Positions 1-11,290 of a stretch of DNA of 64,000 nucleotides are shown in pieces. This stretch comes from Porphyra umbilicalis. Lineage: Eukaryota > Rhodophyta > Bangiophyceae > Bangiales > Bangiaceae. The notes under the pieces are model-generated. The model was not told the DNA's origin, ran no database searches, and saw only the letters and a list, made by a program, of their open reading frames with translations. Within the stretch, counting starts at the first letter, position 1. Each line of letters opens with the position of its first letter. The position numbers were made by a program, and so were the translations under genes. The stretch lies in assembly GCA_002049455.2 (NCBI GenBank), contig KV918776.1, positions 1 through 64,000 of the forward strand. The letters are read 5' to 3'.

Positions 1-968
1 ACTGAGTAGAACGATCCATAGCGAGCACTTGGCGGGGACGCCGTCGTCACCCGCCAAGCGCCATTTTACGAGGCACCGCCGGCGAGCGCAAACGCCACGG
101 ACGTGCCGCAAGCTATGACTCAAAAAGCCGTTAACCCAGCTTATCCGGCGTCACCGCCGTCCCGGCGTTTCCAAAAGATTCCAGCGCCGAACTCACGCTG
201 GTCAATGCAGCCGCGTGCGTTGCCATCGACGTACACGATCGGGGCGCTGCGTCGCTCTCCACAGCCGGGATGGTCAAGCCCACGCAGCTGGCATTTTCAG
301 GCACTTCCTCGTCACCAGTAGGGCAGCAATGAGCATATTGCCCCTGTAGTGTTCAGAATTGAGTCGGACGCTGGCCGAGACGACTCGCATGGCGCGCCCA
401 AGCGGTCATCAGTCGTGGAGGCTTGGGCACTCAGTAGCGCATGTCCACTGTACCCTGGCATGTCTGCCACCACAGCGGGGTCTTAAGGAACAAAGGAACT
501 AGGTACGCAAACTATGGCGTCGCCCGTCGGCGTAAGTGTCCAAATGGCAGCGTCTCGCCGCCGTCTCCTAACTCACCACTGTGCAACGTGGTAGCCGCTG
601 CATCCGATGGGACGGCAAGGTCGCTGGCGACCTTGATGCCGCTGCCGTCTATCCTAATTAGGAAATAAAGTACAAGCAGCAAGAAGCGGGAGGAAAAGCA
701 AAGCATGAGGCCGCAAGAACCAGGCACCATTCAAAACAGTACGCCGAGAAAACCTGGCGGGAAACACAATGGAATGGAGAAGCACGAGAAATCTAGGCAA
801 CAAAAGTAGGTGCAAAGTCAAAAGGGGAGGAAATAGATGGGATGCTATTCGAAGAAGAACGGTCGTGCACAGGAGGTTCACGTACGTATCCAGATGCTGC
901 CAGTTACACCGAGCTACTTCGCAGCTGAGCGGTTGCGTCTGAAGGCTGGCAGAAGAGAAAGTAACGAC
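1..968. other. Left flank, no gene recognised
   Basis: This stretch lies outside the Copia-1 element. The short open frames in it are composition-driven, overlap on both strands and resemble no family I know. The middle part (about 490-880) is less GC-rich than most of the window. I see no repeat copy of it elsewhere in the window. Confidence 0.5.
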
Positions 969-973
969 AATGC

Positions 974-1340
974 TGTGAAGGCATTGATATTGAGTGGGTG
1001 TGTTATTTTACTAGGCACGGCGGTCTCAGGCCTGCGAAGGCGTGCCTGATATCTTCCAGGCCACCTTAGCCGCAGGGCCTTCGCAGGCACCGCCAATGGC
1101 GCGGCCGACAAGGCCCGCACGGCGCCTCCAAGGGCAGCTTCCGCACCTCCGGAGGGCGCCCTTAGCCTCACGCTCGAGGCGCCGCTCCCCACAGAAATCT
1201 CCCCCGGATCTCAACCACTACTGGGTTCCCCGCTGAAAGATCTACGAACAAATACATGCAGTGTCGCCACACAAATCCAAAGAACTACGACTTACGTAAG
1301 GGCCAATTGTCCCGAAGGAACTGCGAAAGTACACTTTACA
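974..1340 (-). repeat. Copia-1 3' LTR
   Basis: A 367-bp copy matching 24976-25342 in the same orientation and at the same length. Read on the minus strand it starts TGTAAAGTGTAC and ends CTTCACA, the usual TG...CA termini. A purine-rich tract abuts its inner edge and the flank AATGC abuts its outer edge. Identity to the partner LTR is about 85 percent by eye; the inner two thirds match best. Confidence 0.88.
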
Positions 1341-1350
1341 CTCCCCCCAG
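1341..1350 (-). other. Copia-1 polypurine tract
   Basis: On the minus strand the sequence directly before the 3' LTR is CTGGGGGGAG, a typical plus-strand priming site. Its position exactly at the LTR edge supports the element boundary. Confidence 0.8.
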
Positions 1351-2004
1351 TACCCCAGGGATAATTGCAGCCACCGGGTCAAATTCCCGTCATCAAAAGT
1401 CCGTGCAAGGCTCTCCGGGAACGATCTGATCGAGGGGTCTAAAGCCCTCTAGACCCTTTTCATGCAGAGGGGTCCAAAGCCGTTTAGCCTCATGTCCAGA
1501 GGTCGAGTTTTCAACCGATCGCCGATGGGGCCAAAGTAGACCCGCGAGGATGATAAAGGCACCTTCGGGCCTCCCTGGTGCCCGTAGGACCCCATCCGGT
1601 CAATCGGGCACCACCCCCACAACGGGCGTTCTCGCGGCGGGGCTTATGCCCTTTAGACCCCTTCCAAAACTAGGGTTTTCAACCGACCTCGGATAGGGCC
1701 CAGGAAGGTCCGGGCAGGTGCCCCAACCACACCCGCCCCGTCCGGGTGCCCGTACGATCACATCCAGGCCGTCAGGCACCACCGGAAGAGGGCCCAAAGC
1801 ACTTTAGTCCCATCGCCGCGTGTGGCACCGACACCACGTGCTGCAATGACGCCACGTGTTGGAACAGCGCCACGAGTCGATCCCGGAACGATCTTCCAGG
1901 CCGCTACATTCGGGCCCGAAATCAGAAATTGGCGCCCGGGCCCGCCCAGCCGGATGCGCTAAAGCCTTTCAGCGCCCCAAAGCCGGGCAGTGTGACGAAG
2001 TGCC
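1351..2004 (-). other. Copia-1 3' untranslated region with an internal duplication
   Basis: Sequence between the end of the RNase H coding region and the polypurine tract. It contains two related blocks, about 1445-1615 and 1649-1783. Each begins with CCCTYTAGACCC, contains GTTTTCAACCGA and ends in GGCACCACC. They look like an imperfect tandem duplication. No coding signal was seen. Confidence 0.55.
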
Positions 2005-2700
2005 TTAGAACGCCGGGTCCGGCTCAAGCGCTCCCGCCGCCGTGCCCAAGTCGGGCCAGACACCAGCTACGTCACGGAAGGCCTTGAACGCGGGCCCCGG
2101 TAGTGCCTTGGTGAGCCCGTCCGCAGGCATCTCAGCGCTCGGCAGGAAGGAAAAGGTCACGTCGCCGCGCGTCACGTAATCGCGCACCATATAGTACGCG
2201 GCGTTAACGTGCTTGGTGCGTTCCGTTGCCTCGGGGTTGTTGAAGAGCGCCAGGCACGCCTGGCTGTCTTCCCTCGTCGGAACGGCACCGCCGTCGATGC
2301 CAAGCGACGATAAAAGATTGCGGAGCCAAAGGGCCTCCCTGGTCGCCATCGCGGCGGCCACGTACTCTGCCTCAGTCGTCGACGTCGCAACCCGCGACTG
2401 GTGCTTGCTCGCCCACGAGACCGGCCCGCCGTTGTTGGTTCAGATGAAACCCGTTCTCGACCGGCGAGTGTCAATGTCGCCGGCCCAGTAGGCTCTGACG
2501 TACCCTTGGAGAGGCTTGAAGGTGCCGTACGCGACCCAAAGGCGCGTGGCCCCGCGAAGGTACCGAAGCACCCCCTTTGCCTCGCGCATGTGGTCCTCCT
2601 AGGGGCAGGCCGTGTAGCGCGAAAGCACGCCCATGGAAGAGGCAATGTCCGGCCACTTCGTTGTACAGAGATAGAGCAGGGAGCCGACAAGTTCGGCATA
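2005..2700 (-). pseudogene. Copia-1 RT C-terminus and RNase H remnant
   Basis: Minus-strand peptide stretches show Copia pol signatures. Near 2600-2700 is the end of the RT domain with ELVGSLLYL and PDIA. Near 2005-2360 is the RNase H C-terminus with a tract of the type HVNAAYYMVRDYV, followed by the conserved MPADGLTKAL motif that ends most Copia polyproteins. The fossil is broken in several places. Family assignment is firm because these motifs sit in the expected order upstream of the 3' LTR. Confidence 0.8.
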
Positions 2701-3291
2701 TAGATCAGGCCCTACCATACGTATATTGTGAGAAGGTGTTTTGACAGGTGTAAGTGTCTTAACTCCCCTACCTGTATGCAGCAAGGCGGCTGGCACCCAC
2801 ACCCAAATCAGCAATTGAGTTGGTTGCCGTGGGTATCTATCAATTAAGACCGACAGCGGAGTTAAAGCCAGAAGAGCGCTCATCTCGAACGTAATTATGT
2901 CGTTTCACCTCCGTTAAGTACCAGTTGATCTTTGGACTTGACTTGAATACTACAACGGTTCTAGTTGGGGTGGATTCTCCACACCGTGGTGTGCTCGCCG
3001 AAGGGCGCCGTTAGAATTCTCATGCGAGCCATTGACAACGCCGCAAACAGGATTACTCACAAGACGGAACGGATCCTACATGCTCGGGAACAATAGGCGC
3101 TTGGCGCAGCTTAAGGTCGGCAGCTGTTCCCAGTCAATCAATTTCGGAATTGATTCGTACCCGTGTTTTCTAAGTATATTTCGTATTGATACACGTGAAG
3201 ATATACGTGGCCAGCACTCGTACTTGAATTCAACGATTTGTATATACCGCACCCGAAGCTGAATACAGCATTTATGACAGGGCCTGATATA
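2701..3291. mobile_element. Small TIR element (MITE-like) inserted in Copia-1 RT
   Basis: A block of about 590 bp, less GC-rich than its surroundings, interrupts the Copia-1 RT. Its ends are inverted repeats: the left end reads TAGATCAGGCCCTACCATA and the reverse complement of the right end reads TATATCAGGCCCTGTCATA, 16 of 19 matching. Flanking TA/TATA would suit a Tc1/mariner-type or similar duplication. Copia RT sequence resumes on either side. A central part (about 2910-3110) resembles 22970-23170 inside the 3-kb insertion. No transposase is seen, so it is non-autonomous. Confidence 0.7.
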
Positions 3292-3795
3292 GGTTGCCGT
3301 CGGATAAGAGGGTCTCCCCCGTCTTGGCCAGCTTGGCTCCCGACACCATTGGCGTCTTGTTGGGCGTGGAGTTGGACATTTCAAATGCCTCAAGGAGAGC
3401 GATAACATGCCCCAGGTTGCTCAGGGTAAGCATCTCGGCCGCTCGACCTCGCATTACCTTCACACCGACGAAGTCCTTCAACCCCCCCATGTCGCGCACG
3501 TCGAACGTCGCCGAGGCCGAGTTATTGACCGCTTGAACCCCGTCCAGGCTCTTGCCCGCAACGAGGAGATCGCCCACGTAGATGAGGACGTAAACCAGCC
3601 CGTGGACCGGGTGGCTCCACGTGTAGAGGCACGGGTCCACCTTGGACCGGACTGCCCCCTTAGCCTTGAGCCCTTTGTCAAGCTTCATGCCCCACAGGCG
3701 CCCGGTTTGCTTTGTCCCATACAGACCTAGGTTGAGATGGAAGACCTCATATACCTCCCCCAGCTCGCCGCCGACCAGAAGGTTGATGTACATCC
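3292..3795 (-). pseudogene. Copia-1 reverse transcriptase, main part
   Basis: This minus-strand stretch matches the Copia RT palm and fingers: a KGMYINLL-like segment, LYGTKQTGRLW, VDPCLYTW, a catalytic-site region in VYVLIYVGDLLVAG, and MGGLKDFVGVKV. It is bounded on the right by the Gypsy-A insertion and its TSD, and on the left by the small TIR element. The upstream part of the same domain is found across Gypsy-A at 19614-20396. It is a fossil. Confidence 0.82.
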
Positions 3796-3800
3796 CCTTG
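3796..3800. repeat. Gypsy-A target site duplication, left
   Basis: CCTTG immediately left of the Gypsy-A 3' LTR. The identical CCTTG follows the 5' LTR at 19609-19613. Five bases is the usual length for LTR retrotransposons. Confidence 0.85.
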
Positions 3801-4446
3801 TGTAAAACCACAATTTAGGGGGTTACCTCAGAAGGAGGGAAGTAACGGCCGTCTCAGCCGCTCGCGCGACACCCACTTTGGGACTCGAGGTCCGGGAAGT
3901 TGGGCCGATCGAAACGCCGAGACATCGGGACACGGTTTACTTGCCGGCGACGACGGTGCCTCCCACCGTCGTCGCCCTTCGTCCTAAAAGGCCGGAAACC
4001 GTCGCCCGGGCCCACTTTCCCCCAATGGGAATTGACCCGGGCCGTCAACAACCGATGCAGATAATTCCCTCCATGCATATCAATTCCCCGAGGCGATCAT
4101 TACAGACGAGGGGGAGAAACCGTCCGGCGCGCAACGCGCTGCACCCGCCGCGTGGCGCCCGGTCGGCCATCGCCTGCCGCGCCCTCTCGGGCGCGCCAGC
4201 GCTCTCTCGGTCGCGCCAATCCGGCCTCCCGCGGGGCCCGCGTGCCGGGCGTGGTGGATCGGGTACGCTCCCCGGGTGGCCCGAGCCGGTCAGCGGGGCC
4301 GCCCCCTCGCCCCGCCCCCCGCGTCGCCGCCCCGTTGGCCACCATCGCCGTTGGCGTCGCCACCTCACGTCAGAGACCGCGTCCCCCGTCGTCGCCGACG
4401 TCCCCGCGGTGGCCCCCTGGCGCATAGAAGGCCCCGTAGTACTAAA
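3801..4446 (-). repeat. Gypsy-A 3' LTR
   Basis: This copy matches 18962-19608 and, inverted, the Gypsy-C LTR at 46008-46654. On the plus strand it starts TGTAAAACCACAAT. The inner edge (element strand) is preceded by the purine-rich GCCGAAGAAGT. About 6 percent of positions differ from the 5' LTR by eye. Confidence 0.88.
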
Positions 4447-7068
4447 ACTTCTTCGGCCGAGATGGAGCCGTCCCCGGCGACGCCCCCCGCTGGCCCCGTC
4501 GGGGCTCCGTCCGCCGCGCCCCCGGCGTGACCGTCCACGGCGGCCGCCGCTCCGGGGTCGGCGCCGGCGGCCGTCGCGCCGCCCGCGTCAGGACCGCCCG
4601 GGCGCCGCCCAACCGTCCCCGTCCGTCCGTCTCTGCCGCCGGGTATGCGGCTCCCGTATGACCCGAACGGCAAGGAGTTGCGGAAGCCGCCCCGCCCAGC
4701 GGGCGCCGCCGCCGCGGCCAGCGCCGGGGCCGAGTTCGCGGCTTGCCTGGCGCCCGCGGCCGGCCCGGGCCCGGCTGTCTCCCCCAGCGATGGTCCCGTG
4801 GTCGTGCCGGAGGAGCGCCCGCCGTGGTTGGGGCAGTCGGCCCCCGCGCTCCCGCCACGCCCGGCGCCGCCCGCCGTCCGAGCGTGGCTCGCCCCGCTAG
4901 CGCCGGCCGTGGCCTCGGCCGACTGGCCGCTCGTCAGCGACGTCTTCCTCCCGGCTCATCCCCACGACGCAGGCGAGGCAGCCGCCGTGTGGCGGGCCTT
5001 CGCGGAGTTCGCGAAGGTGGCGGGTTACGGTACCCGGCCGGCGGCCGAGCGCGACTTCGCTTTCTTCGTCCGCTCCGTCGGAGACAGCGCGGCGTGGCTG
5101 CGCTGCATGTTGCGGTGCAATTCGGGGCGGGTGCTCTTGGTCCCGCACCCTGCGGCCGAGCTCCCGTTCGTCGCCGGCGAAGAGGAGTACGCCTACCTCG
5201 AGGACTGGCATGCACGCCTTTGCCACCGCCCTGCGGTCCCTTTTGGTCACTCCTTGGCGCTCGCCAACTTCGGGGGCGTGGGCCCCCTGATCGCCTTGGC
5301 GTCGGTGGGCCCCGCGACCGCCCCGGAGAACTTGGCGTTGGAGGCCGCGCGCCGCGCGCGCGGCGAGCTTGTAAGCGCCCGGCAGGCGGGGCACGGGGCC
5401 ATCATCCTGTCCGTCCGTTCCGGCATTGCCTTGACGTCGGCGCGTGCTCCCTTGCCGCCGGCAATGGCCACGCGGTGAGCGACGCCGCGGCTGCTGACGG
5501 ACGAGTACCCGCCCGTTGTGCACCAGCAGCAGTCGCTGCTCCAGGCGTTCCCCTGCCACCACATCCAGGGCAAGGCCTACGTCATGCTGACGGCCGCCAT
5601 CGTGTTGGGGTTGCTGCGCGCGTACCGTGAGACGCACAGCGTCTTTGAGCCGTCGCCTTGCAACTACGACTTGACGCGGAAGTTCAAGGCCGACGACCTC
5701 GCGCCGGGCGACCACGGTGCGGCCGACGCCTTGGACGAGTACGACGCCATCGTGAGGGCGGTGCCCTGGGCGGCCGTCTTTGACCTACTGCTCTTCCACC
5801 ACGATACCACCCGTCAATCCCGCAGCAACCTGCTGCCGCACCAAGTGGGTACTGTTGCGGACGGCCGGCGCCACAACGTCCGCGTCGTGAGCGTCTTGCG
5901 GTCGCCGGAAGCCCTGGTGGGGGTCCTGCTGGCGGAGCGGCGGCTCGAGGACGTCGCGCCGCCGGCGTTGCCCGTGACGACGGAGCCCTGGGTGATACCG
6001 ACCGGCTTCACCTCGTCCGACCCGGACGCCGTCCCGCCGTCGACGGAGGAGGCAGCCGCGACGGCCGCGTACCGCGCGCGGAAGCGGCGCCACGCCGAAA
6101 TGGCGCGCGGCGGCCCGGCTCTACCTGTGCCCTACAGCCCGGGGCCCCAGGACCCCGAGAAGGATGAGGAGGAGGCCCGCGCCGGCGACCCCGGAGGGTC
6201 TGACGCCTACCCCCACGGCTTCTCTGCGTCGACTCTTGCCGGCAGCGCCGAGTGGGGCCAGCGCGCGGCGGTTCGCGAGGACAGGGCCGGCGCGGCTCAC
6301 GGCGAGCGCTGGGACGCGACGTGTCGCGGCGATCACGCCGGCACTGCCGGTGACAGGCCCGATCGCGGGTGGGTGTCCGAGTCGGGTGGCGGCGCCGCTG
6401 CCCCCCGTCGCGACCGCGACGAACGCTGAGAGGGCGGCCCCGGCCGCCGTGCCGACGTGCGGGACGACCGCGTGTGGTCGGCGGCCGGTCCGAGAATTGG
6501 CCGCGGCTATATAGCCGCCGGCCGTGACGAGCTCGCATGGCCCTCCGACGGCGGCCAGGCCCGCGATGGCGGCGCTAGCGGCGGGTGCTTCGGGCGGACC
6601 GAGTACCGCCCCGCCGGCGACGCCGCGGCGCCCATCGGTCCGCGCCCCGCGCGCTGGGATGCCGTCCCCGCCAACGACGGTCCCGCCATGGCGCGGATGG
6701 AGCTGGGAGTTGCCGGCCCCGTCGTGACCCCCGTTCCGGGGCAACCGGACGTCGCTGAAAATTGGTGGTTGTCCGCGTCGCGGACGCCCCCTACCCCGTT
6801 GACGGCCACGGAGTGGCGGGACACGCTGACGTCCGGGCAGATCGGCGCCTTGTTCGGGTACGACCCGTCCATCAACTGGTCCGAGGTGGGGCCCTGCGAG
6901 ATCACCGCCGCTATGGTCGAGTACGCCCGCATCGGGCTCGCCGCCGACGTCCCCCCCTGCATGAAGTCCCCGCGGACGCGGGCGAAGCGGTTCCACGTCG
7001 CCCTGTGGCGCGTCCTACGCAAGGCGACCAGCCCCGTTCACGTATGGGAGTATCGTCGTCACGACTGA
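4447..7068 (+). pseudogene. ORF X of Gypsy-A: unknown protein convergent to pol
   Basis: Plus-strand coding region lying between the Gypsy-A pol and its 3' LTR, on the opposite strand to pol. It begins next to or inside the LTR with a Pro/Ala/Arg-rich part. Then comes a conserved central block (about 4940-5450) with features such as FVRSVG, WLRCMLRCN, RVLLVPHPAAELPFVAG and EEYAYLEDWH. A third block (about 5520-6120) has HQQQSLLQAFPCH and LLRAYRE, and a C-terminal block (about 6690-7068) ends VHVWEYRRHD. Its end is about 240 bp from the convergent end of pol. I do not recognise the family and assign no function. The same blocks recur at 43313-46430 and 25785-27545. The copy is broken a few times. 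Confidence 0.7.
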
Positions 7069-7309
7069 GGGCATCGCCCTGGCCCCGTCGGTGTGGCGCT
7101 TAGTCCGACGGCGTTAGGTCGTCGTCCGCCGTTCAAAAAAGCCGCGGGCTTGCTGTTAGGACCACTGAGCGTCCGCTGCACGTCGAGGCCCCGCCACTTC
7201 TTGGCCGCTGGTCCGCATTCCCCCCCCCGCGACGGCCCCAAGGCCCCGAAACCCGAAAAAACCCTACGCCTCCCCCCGCCGCGCCCGGCCGCCGCGCCGA
7301 CCCAAGGGG

Positions 7310-8760
7310 TCAGGCACGGACGGCCGGGGACGGCGCGGCGGCGCCGCCCGAGGCGGCGCCGCCGTCGGGAGCCGCGTCTTGCGGGACCGCCGGCGGCGGG
7401 TCGGCGGACGTGTGGGGCAGCCCCAAGCGCGCGGCGCGGCGCTGGTACACGAGCAGGCTCAGGTGCGGAGCGTCCGCGGCGTCCATCCAGGTGGGCTGCG
7501 GGTATCCGGTCCAGTAGACTTGGACCCGGAGGGTGCCGTCGGGCAGCGTCGCGTGGTCCGCGATGCGGTCCACGGCGTACCACTTACCTTCGGTCTCCGC
7601 CCCATGAAAGGAGCGCGCTGCCCGCAACGCGGGGTGTTGGGCAGGGGACTGGGCGGCCGTGCCCGAGGCGCGGACGACGTGCGCGACCGTTCTCACGTCG
7701 GTGCTCCCCGTGCACGGCCAGGAGGACCGTCGGGCCGTCCGTGGGGACACCGCGATACGGACCGCGGGCGACGTGTGTTCACTTGCCACCGGCACCCTTA
7801 TCTTTGGCGTGGTCGCGCAGCCACGCGCAGCCCCCCACGGTGAACTTCTCCACCCGCAGCGCGAGGCGCTTGTCGTGGTCGCGCTTGTAGCGCCCCTGCG
7901 TCGCCCTGAGCGTGGCCCGCATCTGCGGAATGAGCTGCACGAGACGGGTCAGGAGGGTAGCTTGGGCCCGCTTCTCGGCGGCGGTGCCGCGTTGCGCCGT
8001 GATGGGGAACGTACCGGACTTAGAGATATCCAGCTGCTTGATACCCCCATGGGGTTGACCAGTTCCAGCGGGGCAGCCCCGGTGCTACGGTGGGGGCGGC
8101 TGTTTTACGCCAGCGTCAGGACCCCAAGGAGTTGGTCCCAGGAACGCGGATGCTCCGCCACGTGGTGGATTAGGATCGTAAGCATCGTGCGGTTGAACCG
8201 CTCCGTCTTCCCGTTCGTCTGCGGGTGTGACGGCGACGTCACCTTAGGCTTGATGGAGAGCAGGTTGCAAACCTGGCCCCAGAAGTGGCTGGTGAACTGG
8301 GGTCCCCCGTCAGAGAGCAGCCGGTCCGGCGGACCATAAGCGCCCACCCAGTAGTCCAGGACGGCCGAGGCGCAGTCCACCGCCGACGTACCGTCCATCG
8401 GGATGGCGCGCACCAGCTTGGTGAACCGGTCGGTGATCACCAGTATGAACCGGTGGCCGGCGGCCGTTCGTTCGAGGGGCCCGTAGAGGTCCACAGCAAT
8501 GTCCTGGAAGGGCATGGTGGCGGGAAACAGAGTCAGGGGCGAGCGCCGCGCCAGAGGGCGCACGCGCTGTTGGGAACAGCTGTCGAAATTTCTAACATAG
8601 GAGACGACGTCGGCCGCCATTCCCACCCAGTAGTAGTACCGCCGCATCGCCGCATACATGCGGGACTCCCCGGGGTGCCCGGCGAGGGTCGCGTCGTGCT
8701 CCAGGTGGAGGACCTGCTCCTGCAAGGAGGTTGGGACCACCACCTGGTGGGCGCCATCGG
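7310..8760 (-). pseudogene. Gypsy-A integrase and chromodomain
   Basis: Minus-strand integrase with an N-terminal His/Cys region (HLEHDATLAGHPGESRMYAA, then DSCSQQ) and a DDE core. The core shows IAVDLYGPLERTAAGHRFIL, a LSDGGPQFTSHFW motif and SHPQTNGKTERFNRT (about 8110-8760). Downstream at about 7440-7590 is a chromodomain-like segment, YAVDRIADHATLPDGT with VYWTGYPQPTWMDA. In chromoviruses such domains steer integration toward chromatin marks. The fossil has a few breaks. Confidence 0.85.
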
Positions 8761-8989
8761 GCGCCGCGCCTCGTCGGAGGACCCAATAGGGGTCCTCGAA
8801 GAACGGGATGCGCCGCCCGTCGTTCAGGGCCTTCACGATCTCCTTGCAGTCCCTGTCGCCGGCTTGGGCCGAGAGCACCGCGTCACGGTTCATGCCACGG
8901 ACCGAAGGGCCGCCAACGTAGTTGGCGGCGTCGAGCCCCCGGACCGTGTTGGCCCGAACGGCAAAGACGGGGACCGCGTCGTCGAACGC

Positions 8990-11290
8990 GGTCTCGTCGC
9001 TGGCCCAGGACTCGAGGCGGGAGATGCTGTCGGCCATGTAGTGCGTCATCCCCGGCTTGTAGGCGACGTCGAACTCCAACTCGCTTAGGCGTAAGCGCCA
9101 GCGTGCCAGGCGGGGATTTCCCGAACCCTCGATGTTGAGGATCCACCGCAGGCAGTCGTGGTCCGTGCGCACGAGGGAACGATCACCCTCGAGGTAGGGG
9201 CGGAGCTTGAGCGACGCCCAGACGATTGCCAGGCACTCCTTCTCCTTGACCTCGTAGGGGAGCTCGTTCGTTGCCAGCCGCCGGCTGATATACGCGACCG
9301 GCTTGAGTTTCCCGTCGTCTTGCTCTTGCAGCAGGGCGGCGCCCACTTGCGTCCCGCAAGCGTCCACGTCGAGGACGTTCTTCTGCCCGCGCCGCGGTAG
9401 TGCGAGGACCGGCGGGGTCGTGAGGGCCTCCTTGAGCCGGTCGAACGCTTGCTGCTACAATGGCGTGGCGGGGGGCACTAGGACAGGGGCCGCGGACCCC
9501 ATGAGGTCCGTCAATGGCGCCGCCATCCTTGCGAGGCTCGGCACGAACCGGCGATAGACGTTGCACATCCTCACGAAGCTCCGTGCGTGCGTGCGGGTCG
9601 TGGGCAGGACGCGGGTGTGCGCGTCCACCACGCCGAGCCGGCCCGGCTTGATCTCGTGCCCGAGGTTCTTCACGGTCTTACGAAAGAACCGGCACTTGGG
9701 CAGGCGGAGTGTCATTTCCGCGTCGCGAAGAAGGCGCAGAACGCGGTCGACGTGGCCGACGTGTTCCCTCTCCGTCTTGGAGTACACGATGACATCGTCG
9801 AGGAAGATGAGACAGCTTTGCCACTTCACCCCGGAGAGGATGATGTCCAGCGCCCGCTGGAATGTTGCTGGGGCAATTGTTAGGCCCAACGGCATCCGTT
9901 TGTTCTGGTACGCGCCCTCGTGGCGCACGAAAGCCGTCTTCTCCTGATCTTTGGGCGCGATGGCAACCTGCCAGTAGCCGGCGTTGAAATCCAACGTCGA
10001 GAAGATGGTCGCTTCGCCGAGGCTGTCGATGCAATCGTCCATTTGGGGCAGCGGGTACGAGTCCTTCTTCGTGACGACGTTCAGCAGTCCATAATCGACG
10101 CAGAAGCGGAGGGTGCCATCCTTTTTGGGGACGAGAACGACAGGGAAGCCCCATTCCGACGACGTCGGTTCCATAAAGTCCGCCTCCAGCTGCCGCTTGA
10201 CCTCGGCCGTCTCGGCCTCCCGCGCCGTGTGCCCCGCGCGGCGCGGCGCGAAGCGGACGGGCCGGGCGCCGGCGTTGAGGTCGATGCGGTGCTGGGTGGC
10301 TTTGATGACGCCAAGCGCCTGGCCCGTCCACATTGCCTTGTGCTGGTCCAGCATGCGGCGGATCCGGGTGTGCAGCGTCAGGTCGACGTCCGGTAGGTCC
10401 ACGTCCTACGCTTGCAGGGGGGACGCGGGCAGCGCTGCGGCCGCCACGGCGCCTCCTTCGCCCGAGTCCCGGGGTCGCGCGAGGGTCGCAGGCCTACTAC
10501 CCGCGGCCGTTGCCGGGTCCAGGCTCCGCCCCGGCGCGAGGTCGTCTCGGGTGCTTGACACCGCCGCCACGACGCCCTCGGCGGCCATGGCCGGCGTGAA
10601 GGCCGGGGCGGGCGGTGTACCGGGCGGTTCCTCGGGGGGCACCTGTACGACGCCCGTCGTCAGCTGCTCGACGTAGCCGACGTTGTCCCTCTGCCGGAGG
10701 ATGACCTCGCGCGCGCCAAAGTTGGTCACGTTGACCGGAAAAGATAGCCCCGGCACAATGTCGTGCTCGCCGTTGGCGACGGTGACCCCATGCGCTGTGA
10801 AGAGGCGCGAGGCGCCGAACACCTGGCCCAGGCCCCCCCACATAGTCCGCACTCAGACAACCGTGGCCGCCGACAGTGGAAGCCGCGTCTTGTACGTCGC
10901 GCGGGGAACGCAGGAGACGCCGATTGAGCGGTCACCATCGTCCAACGGCCCCCGTAGGATCGCATTGACGGACCCGTCCGTCTAACGGATGGACCGGGCC
11001 TGAGGCAGGATGGCGTGGGCGTCGTCGTCGATGAACGTGCAGCCTAAGATGACTGAGACCGACAGGTCGTCGACGACGAGGAAGGGAACCGGGACGATCC
11101 GTGCGCCCGTCTGGAGCCACAGCGTGACGGTACCGCTAGTGCGTAGCCGCGCGTTGTTGGCGAGACGTAGACGTACCTGTTCCTCCTCAATGGAGGTGAC
11201 CACCTGGCGGAGCTAGTCAGGAGCGAGGGCGTCCCGGCGGACCAAGTTAGGGCCCGCCCCCGTGTCGACGACGACGCCGAACGCACGGAG
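8990..11290 (-). pseudogene. Gypsy-A protease, reverse transcriptase and RNase H
   Basis: Minus strand. The aspartic protease is at about 11010-11280, with VVDTGAGPNLVRRDAL and a later VSVILGCTF flap-type strand. RT is at about 9480-10330 with PVVLVPKKDGTLRFCVDYG, STLDFNAGYWQ, MPLGLTIAPATFQ and the catalytic FLDDVIVYS, then HEIKPGRLGV. RNase H is at about 8990-9400 with DACGTQVGAALLQ, AYISRRLATNELPYEVKEKE and TDHDCLRW. The order PR-RT-RH-INT is that of Ty3/Gypsy. It is broken a few times. Confidence 0.88.

Noticed and set aside
974-1340. Two unrelated SINE copies at 974-1340 and 24976-25342
   Set aside because: Equal length, TG...CA ends, adjacent polypurine tract and primer site, and Copia coding between them in the right order make them a pair of LTRs.
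4100-4900. A 340-codon Arg/Pro-rich gene in the Gypsy-A 3' LTR region
   Set aside because: It is GC-rich LTR sequence read in a compositional frame. ORF X motifs occur in another frame.
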